From Rapana venosa (lineage: Eukaryota > Mollusca > Gastropoda > Neogastropoda > Muricidae): a DNA stretch of 64,000 nucleotides. The position numbers were made by a program, and so were the translations under genes. Where the stretch lies: the NCBI GenBank assembly GCA_028751875.1, contig CM054141.1, positions 45,070,212 through 45,134,211 on the forward strand, written 5' to 3'. Shown piece by piece: positions 57,255 to 64,000 of the stretch; within the stretch, counting starts at the first letter, position 1; each line of letters starts with the position of its first letter. The notes below the pieces were generated by a model. The model was given only the letters and a program-made list of their open reading frames with translations. It had not been told where the DNA came from and ran no database searches.

Positions 57255-57885
57255 GTACACCATCTTGTAGCAACATCCAATTGAGATAATATAAAGCATG
57301 TACTATTATTATTTCCTTCCAATACGCAAACGTCTTTATAGTAGCAACAACAGGGCAATGGTTTATAGCATACTTCAATAGCAAAATACCATACTACTAT
57401 ACCTCTGAGAACCTCCGTCTCCAAAACGGTTTTAAATAAACATCGCGTTTTAAGAATGTCTTTATCTGAACTATTTTGTTCTCAGATTAGGGAGAAACAA
57501 GTAAAACCTCTAGCGATCCCCCCTTCCCCCCCCCCCCCCCCCCTTTGTGCTGAGCACGACTTTGACTACGTATTATGTGAGTGTAAAGCTGCTGAGGTAC
57601 ATATTGTCAGTTGTTAAAGAATTTGAAATAACGAATCCCTTTCTCCTTTCCAATCAAAACCGTGGATATTTAAAGCAGTTATTTATTATTTTATTGCCTT
57701 CTTGAGGTTTATGTCTTTAGCTTTACTGTTTTTAAGAGAAATAATGTTTTAACACTAAGAAATATGCGTTTTATTGAGAGATATTTCTGAGGATTTTTGG
57801 AATGTTTAAACCTCTCTCTCAATGCTCATAGATGCAAGAGTGTTTGTGCTTTCTATAAATTATACCTTTAACCTGTTTGCAATGA
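57255..57885. other. right-arm DNA, nothing recognised
   Basis: About 21 C at 57,522-57,543. No gene. Confidence 0.45.
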
Positions 57886-57889
57886 TACA

Positions 57890-58055
57890 TACAGACAGTA
57901 GAGTTTTATACGCATTTTAAATTGTGCAATCGTTTACCTATTTTCTAATAATACAACAAAACAGCAGGGTGTTTATGTGCTCTGTAACTATGCATTCATT
58001 TACCTATTTTGTAATATTACGCCTAGACAGTAGGGTTTTATTAGCTATATTTCTC
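57890..58055 (+). repeat. diverged ~66-bp tandem repeat, about 2.3 units
   Basis: TTTACCTATTTT recurs at 57,933 and 57,999. GACAGTAG, AACAGCAGGG and GACAGTAGGG with following TTTAT occur at matching phases. Too diverged to be a young array. Confidence 0.55.
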
Positions 58056-58167
58056 TTATCTATTTTCTTTAAAACAGTAAATGAGTATTTTAACAATGTG
58101 AATGTTTTTACAAATGTGTATGCACATGCAAGTAAGTATGCACAATCTCACTCACAAAGACATTCAT

Positions 58168-58189
58168 AAACACACACACAAACACGCGC

Positions 58190-58277
<88 letters not shown>
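58168..58277. repeat. (CA)n microsatellite
   Basis: CA with an ACACGCGCGAC step near 58,181, then about 43 units. Inverted partner of the tract at 14,310-14,396. Confidence 0.95.
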
Positions 58278-58278
<1 letters not shown>

Positions 58279-58619
58279 CACCATTTCCTTAGAAAGCAGC
58301 ATCGACCCTTCTGCAGTGTGAATAGTGCAGTTCATTTCTGGTGGAAAAGGCATATAACCTATCGACAATCTTCATCGTCACTAAGAGGCATCACTGATCA
58401 TGATTTCTTTACGAGAGAAACTATGGAAACACGAATAGCGTATATAGAGATCAACAATTTCAGATGGCCTGCACTCACAAGATCACGCAACATGACTCAA
58501 ACTGCAAGGACAGGCGGAGATTCCTTTAGATCTACAAGAATGTTACAGGCGCATAGAGAAAACATCTTCCGATCGCCTTTATGACATTCTCAACTACTCT
58601 GATTCTTAATACTATAATA

Positions 58620-58895
58620 GCTGTGTGCTTATACAAATAATACCAAACTCCCTCTTGTTCCGGGATTTCTCTCTCAATATCCCAGATATGTTATCAGTCT
58701 AATGCTTCGTTTTCGCTTTAACGCTCTCCTTACAAAATTTTGCAAAAATATTCAATGTTTGAGTGGTGAACAAATCACAGTGAATCATTTGCTTGTGCGC
58801 TGCTCATTAATGCGACTGTCAGTTTCACAAAAGCTTAGGCATTGCCATCCTCCCAACTGTCCTTTATTTCTAGAGCATATTTTGAATAACTAATC
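58620..58895 (+). pseudogene. LINE C-terminal scrap with CCHC-like block
   Basis: The plus frame reads YVISLMLRFRFNALLTKFCK, then CLSGEQITVNHLLVRCSLMR, and ends soon after. Known: some LINE polyproteins end with an arginine-rich LRLN..RTKF segment followed by a C.CG...T..H.L..CP motif. The agreement is good for the spacing but one Cys is replaced. Right arm only. Family not assigned. Confidence 0.5.
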
Positions 58896-59104
58896 GCTTC
58901 TTCACCAGTTTTCTGTTTATAGCAGTCCAGTTGGTATCTACCTTTGATTTGCGTTAAGCTGCTATGTGATGGTTCGGTTAATGTTATATTAATTACTGGT
59001 TATGTTATACAAGTTATGGTATTTCAGTAATGTTGTGCTGTTTTTTTGTCCTCTGAGGCTTTATTTTGGGAAAAGAGTTCTTAATAATACTTCTTTTTCA
59101 GCAC

Positions 59105-59165
59105 ACACACTCCCCCCCCCCCCCCACCACACACACATTCACACACACACATGCTCTCTCCCCTC
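59105..59165. repeat. poly-C and (CA)n patch
   Basis: Thirteen C, then CA and CT steps. Confidence 0.8.
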
Positions 59166-59244
59166 TTCTCTCTCTATGTATGCACTTGAATATACACATA
59201 CTTCCCTCCTTTTTTTCCCTTTCTCATAATCCTTTTCCCCTATC

Positions 59245-59502
59245 GTCTAATATAATAATAATATAATAATAATAATAATAATGTATGGAATTTATATAGC
59301 GCTGAATCTTGTAAAGCAACAAATCAAAGCGCTTAAAAAAAAATTATGCTTGTGTATGCGGTTTTTAAAATTTTCTCATCTGCTCCCACCGGCACACAAT
59401 GGCCTACTCTTTCGAACAGCGGAATAGGATTTAACGTGTACGCAAGATGTTCTGCATGCGTTCGCACACGGTGCCTCGGTTTATAGTCTCATCCGAAGTG
59501 GA
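59245..59502 (-). mobile_element. SINE, central domain + tail B, head missing
   Basis: The plus strand begins (TAA)n-type, then TATGGAATTTATATAGCGCT, GAATCTTGTAAAGCAACAAA, TCAAAGCGCTT, and goes on to TATGCGGTTTTTAAAATTTT, CCCACCGGCACACAATGGCC and GTTTATAGTCTCATCCGAAG. It has the same domain-to-tail-B junction as the copy at 26,404, which makes that junction a real subfamily feature and not a chance fusion. Confidence 0.9.
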
Positions 59503-59509
59503 AGGACAT

Positions 59510-59950
59510 TAAAGCAAAGAACAACAACAGGCGGAGATTCAGTTTAGTCCTTGCTCTTTTGAAGCCCAGCCTACTACGAAGGTCGTGGTTGGCTTGAATA
59601 GGGAACGAAAACCATTGTACGGCACACTAACGATTCAATAAAGAATGATTGGAAATCTAGGTTTGTTTTCAAAGGGAACTGAACTCGGTGACCAGTTTTG
59701 CCGTGATCTGTTTAAGTACCAGTAAATATAGCTTTAAAGATGCGTGACTTTATATCAAGACAAACAGTGCAGTTTTGCTGCATTTTTTCCGTTTGTTTAC
59801 TGTTTGGTAGAAGGAGTGGGAAGGAAATGATGTCCTGTTTAGGTGGTAGTACACCTTTATTCAGAATGGTGTAGTAACTAGTATAGAGATTTTATATATA
59901 AAATAAAGAGGACTTATGATACGCCTTTATTTTTGTCATTTCCCATCCAG
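59510..59950. other. right-arm DNA, nothing recognised
   Basis: No gene or known repeat. Confidence 0.4.
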
Positions 59951-59954
59951 AGCT

Positions 59955-60035
59955 CCGAGATTCACCAATGGTGATTTTGTATGTGACCATTTTAGCCTAC
60001 TATGAAGGTTGCCACATTCTGACTTCGGGGAAATC
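59955..60035 (+). repeat. dispersed repeat F, copy 2
   Basis: GAGCTCCGAGATTCACCAATG, GACCATTTTAGCC and TATGAAGGTTGCCACATTC match 20,910-20,990 in direct orientation. Confidence 0.5.
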
Positions 60036-61581
60036 CGCCTTTTTAAAGCTTTAACCAAAATCTAAGGCGTTTGATCACGAATTGCGTGTCTCTAAGATAA
60101 AAATTCCTATGAACAAAACAACCACACTCAGGGGGGAAATAATGGGACAAACTTGGACAATAAACATATAGCAGTAACTGAGGATGCAACATTTAAGCAG
60201 GACTGATGGCAAAGATAAGGGCTGAGTTGCCTGGAATAGATGCTCGACTTTCAAAGACACAGAGAGAGGAGGAGAAAACAAGCAAACACACACGAAAAGA
60301 GACCTTCAGAACAAAAAGAAAATTCAGATTGAAGATGAGACTACAATGAGGCAGCCTTCTCTCCAGCTTACAACACTTTCATAGGATGTATTTATCTGTA
60401 TGGGCACTCTGTCCTCATCTGATTTAGGCTGCGCATTCTTCCAGAGCAAGATCAAAAACGCTGAAAGCCCTATGTCATTGTTCCAGTCATTGCAGCTGGG
60501 CAGGCAGCTTACTCTGCTTTGAATCTTTCATCAGTCCCACAACTTTCATGACCAACTATCACAACTTTTCAGCTGTCACCCTGCTGCAATATCCGCCAAA
60601 CCAAGGTTACCGCTTTTCATACATTAAAAAAAACACCGCTGTGCCATAGACAGTCTGTTCATGATTCAGTGCTCAAATACACAAGAGTGGCGATGAATCA
60701 AAAACACCACCAGACAAGTGAAGAAAACTTGTAAAAACAAAACTGTAAGGCTAACCAAACCAAATAAACGGACAAGTTAGGATGAACATGGATGTATAAT
60801 TAAAAGACTGCTGGTGGAAAATCTAGGACTTCATAGGATTATAGGATGATGGAAATATTCAGACCGTGTCGCCATGCTTCACAAAGCACTGTGGCTGTCT
60901 TCCCATTCACTACGTCCAACACTGACCGCACAATCAATGGAAAGTAATTTGAAACAAATGGATATCAAATAGCTCTGTTGCGTTTGAATTCCTCTCAAAA
61001 CAATATCATACAGTACTCCAAAATTATTACATATTGTCTATAACTGAGCGTGTATCCTAATCAAAGAATTAGAAAGATATTTTGCTGTGACTGTGTCTGC
61101 TCGATAGGGCATTTACTTTATTTACTTTAGCTTAATGAGTGTGTAAAGGTAGTCAACTCCCCCCCCCAACATTTTGCATACGCATGAACGCACACACAAA
61201 GAATTAAATTGAATAAAACATTTTTTTTAAAGTAGGGTAAGTGTGCTTTACGCCGCATTATGAAGAAAGTTTGCACAAAATCGATCGCTGCAAATCCCCA
61301 ACAGTTTTGTCTTTTTCAAGCAAAACAGATAAACAATGAAAATTGGCCTTTTCAATAAACGATCGACATCAACTTCTGAGCGAGTCATGCAAACAAGTCT
61401 TGTGAGAACTTAGAGTGGCCTGCGTAGTTCATTGTGTGAAAAAATTCGGAAATGATTCATGACCATTATAAGCTTTCATAACAGTCAAACGGTAGGAGGT
61501 TTCATACTGCCACGCTTAGCAATACAGAACAATACTGTACGAAGCAAGATTGACGGAAGCATAAGAATTAGGGACTATTCC

Positions 61582-61738
<157 letters not shown>

Positions 61739-62009
61739 TGACAACATGATTGATGAAAGTAACTTAGGATATACCTTATCCATGAACTTTAAAGAAACAC
61801 CACTACATAGATACTACATACACTACCTTCTGATGAGACCAAAAATGGTCAATAATATTGTTTTGAACATAATTTTATGCTATGCATCTTATCTATGATG
61901 TATATTTCGTTTGTTGTGTCTGTATTGTTATTTACTATTTCGAGGAATCCGATTGCAAAGAATTAAATGTTTTGTCTTGCCTTACTTTGCATTACCTTGT
62001 CTTGTAGTA

Positions 62010-62010
<1 letters not shown>

Positions 62011-62102
<92 letters not shown>
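62011..62102. repeat. (CT)n microsatellite
   Basis: About 46 uninterrupted units. Confidence 0.95.
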
Positions 62103-62104
<2 letters not shown>

Positions 62105-62106
<2 letters not shown>

Positions 62107-62590
62107 TTATCAATAACGCTTTTACTTTTGCGAGGTGCATTATTTCAAAATGTCTACCCACAAGCAGATATTTAAGATGTTTAATTTTGCAAATAGGCCA
62201 ACGCCAGCGTTATGGTACCTAGGTCTTATTGTTAATCCAAGAAAACAAGAAAAATTGACAGAAAAGAAAGTGATCACAATTCTTGATTGTCAAAGAATGT
62301 ATTGATTTATACATAATGCTGTTAAAGACGTGTAAAATCAAAATTGAATGATGCGGATTAACATGCAAAATCTATTTTTTGTTACCAAGCTTATTTATGA
62401 TTTGCCAATTTAGTTTTTAAATAATCAGGTTTGGCTATTGTTATTTTTTCTTATTCATGTTTTTCATCATCCATCAAAACTTTTCTTGGCAAACTAGGTT
62501 CTTTACGTTATGTATGACACATTGTTATGAATTTGGTTTTAGTGCGTGCAGTGAAAAAATGATATAAACTTTAGCAGACGTGTCGAATTT
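62105..62590. other. flank, non-coding
   Basis: AT-rich. No feature recognised. Confidence 0.5.
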
Positions 62591-62594
62591 TCTC

Positions 62595-62985
62595 AACAAT
62601 CAATGCCCTCTTTGGACACCAACTAGGACAAAACCTAGCCCTGTGCTGCTGCTAAATCATTTTGCCGAAGTTCAGTGTGCCTGTGGAGATCCACCATAAA
62701 CAACATACTTCCTAGTAAGCCCTCTTCTGATGTCAGTAATACTTTAGTCGCCAAGCAAGGACAAGACGTCCCTGTAGGCTACTAGACCATGACTAAACCG
62801 CTCCAAGACGCTCTTGTGAATCTCTAGACCTCAAAAACCTGTAACGCAACTCAGCACAGGCTTGGAAGAAGTGAAGAGACCGATATTGAGGTCACAATAA
62901 GACTATGAAACCAGCTGGCCCACGAAATCAGAGACAGATATGTTTTAATGCTTGGCTGTCTGTGATGATGAGGATAACGAATGGT
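62595..62985 (-). mobile_element. repeat C, copy 3 (head missing)
   Basis: Shares GTTCAGTG, AGTAAGCCCTCTTCTGATG, TTTAGTCG, GAAATCAGAGACAG and the TGATGATGAGGATAACGAAT region with copies 1 and 2, in the same minus orientation. The tRNA-like end is absent. Confidence 0.6.
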
Positions 62986-63124
62986 GTGGAAATCTATAGC
63001 TTCGTACACTGAAAAACTTTTACCACAATCCGAGCATAGATTTTTTAAAACTTCCCTGAAGTCAAATTGTAGGAGGATAAGCATTGCATTGCATGTGAGA
63101 GAATCTAGGCCCATCCTGGTTGGC

Positions 63125-63127
<3 letters not shown>

Positions 63128-63183
<56 letters not shown>

Positions 63184-63218
63184 ATGTGGAGTGAGAGAGA
63201 TGGAGTTGTGTGGGGTGT

Positions 63219-63315
<97 letters not shown>
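63128..63315. repeat. (GA)n then (GT)n
   Basis: About 26 GA units to 63,180, 35 bases of unique sequence, then GT with one TTG break to 63,315. Frames over it are repeat translations. Confidence 0.95.
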
Positions 63316-63316
<1 letters not shown>

Positions 63317-63420
63317 ACAAGCCTGGTTCAAATCCAAGCGCACAATATAGTCGCTAAGACTTAAGAAGAATCAAATCAGTGCATGTTGAGAGCAATAATT
63401 ATGTAGGTTAATTTTTATTT

Positions 63421-63623
63421 TGTTCTTTTATTTCGAGGATAATGGAATAAGCATTCATCTACTTTATTTTCAGCCAGTCTCCGTGTGTATGCAGATTTGT
63501 AAATTTTGCCATCCGTTCCCACCGGCACACAATGGCCTACTCTTAGGAAAAGCGGAACGGGTTTTAACGTATGCGCAAGATGTTCTTCCTGCGTTCGCAC
63601 ACGGGACCTCGGTTTATAGTCTA
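63421..63623 (-). mobile_element. 5'-truncated SINE, central domain + tail A
   Basis: The plus strand has CTTTTATTTCGAGGATAATG, CCAGTCTCCGTGTGTATGC, CCCACCGGCACACAATGGCC and CCTCGGTTTATAGTCTACTA. The match ends within the central domain. Confidence 0.85.
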
Positions 63624-63624
63624 C

Positions 63625-64000
63625 TAATAGATTACAGAATAACACAAGTTCTGAAAAATACACAAAGCATACAACTTTTTTTAAAGTCCAAATATGAGCT
63701 GACGCTGTAATTTTGTTTTTGTACGGATAGAGTTTGGCTGAGCTTGGCATCAAAGCTTGTGTTGAAATATTGAAGTTATCTTCATTATACTCCATCTCTC
63801 ACTATAGTCAAACTGCTGCTATCTGTCAGACCTTTCGTGCTGGCCAGCATTCTCATTCCGATCTTCATTAAAATCCCAGCGAGTCTGAATCCTCGATAGA
63901 GGACTCTCCCGTGGAGCCACCTCAATCCCAAGACATAAATTAAACAGAGTATCTCTAGGATTCATTCTCCTTGGTGCTGGGGGAAAGATGACAACACTTT
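63625..64000. other. window end, non-coding
   Basis: No gene or repeat recognised. Confidence 0.5.

Overview
The window looks like intergenic or intronic DNA from a large, repeat-rich animal genome, most likely a marine gastropod mollusc. The organism is inferred, not proven. The basis is the extreme density of (GT)n, (GA)n and (CG)n microsatellites, the RTE-type and other non-LTR retrotransposon fragments, and several tRNA-derived SINE families with tails ending in AGCGCTATATAAAT plus (ATT)n. I find no host protein-coding gene, no convincing functional RNA gene and no prokaryotic features. Every long open frame is a retrotransposon fragment, a tandem repeat that happens to be open, or a low-complexity translation.

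Layout. 0-11 kb: an old RTE remnant (about 1.4-1.9 kb, minus), a full-length SINE (2.1-2.5 kb), a non-LTR reverse transcriptase fragment (3.9-4.8 kb), a 2.6 kb stretch of inflated homopolymers that looks like sequence error (4.84-7.44 kb), and a decayed copy of the same LINE family running from endonuclease to C-terminus (7.7-10.9 kb). 11.2-31.7 kb and 46.0-61.9 kb: two arms of a very large imperfect inverted duplication. At least ten collinear blocks match as reverse complements (roughly 80-88% by eye where I aligned them) around a 14 kb centre. 31.7-46.0 kb: the unpaired centre. It holds a 14-unit 63-bp minisatellite, a three-unit higher-order repeat, several SINEs, two copies of a dispersed repeat and an RTE fragment. 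61.9-64 kb: outer flank with (CT)n, (GA)n and (GT)n tracts and a SINE.

The mobile elements fit a LINE/SINE partnership. Two SINE subfamilies share one central domain but carry different tRNA-like heads and different 3' tails. One of those tails also occurs on elements that lack the central domain. A separate repeat joins a tRNA-like A box to the internal promoter region of 5S rRNA. The youngest-looking element is a 5'-truncated RTE at 51.71-53.59 kb, with an unbroken frame and an 8-bp target-site duplication. None of the recognised insertions is shared between the two arms, so the duplication seems to predate all of them.

Two cautions apply. The 4.8-11 kb segment may be of poor base quality. 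The inverted duplication should be checked against an assembly artefact before biological weight is put on it.
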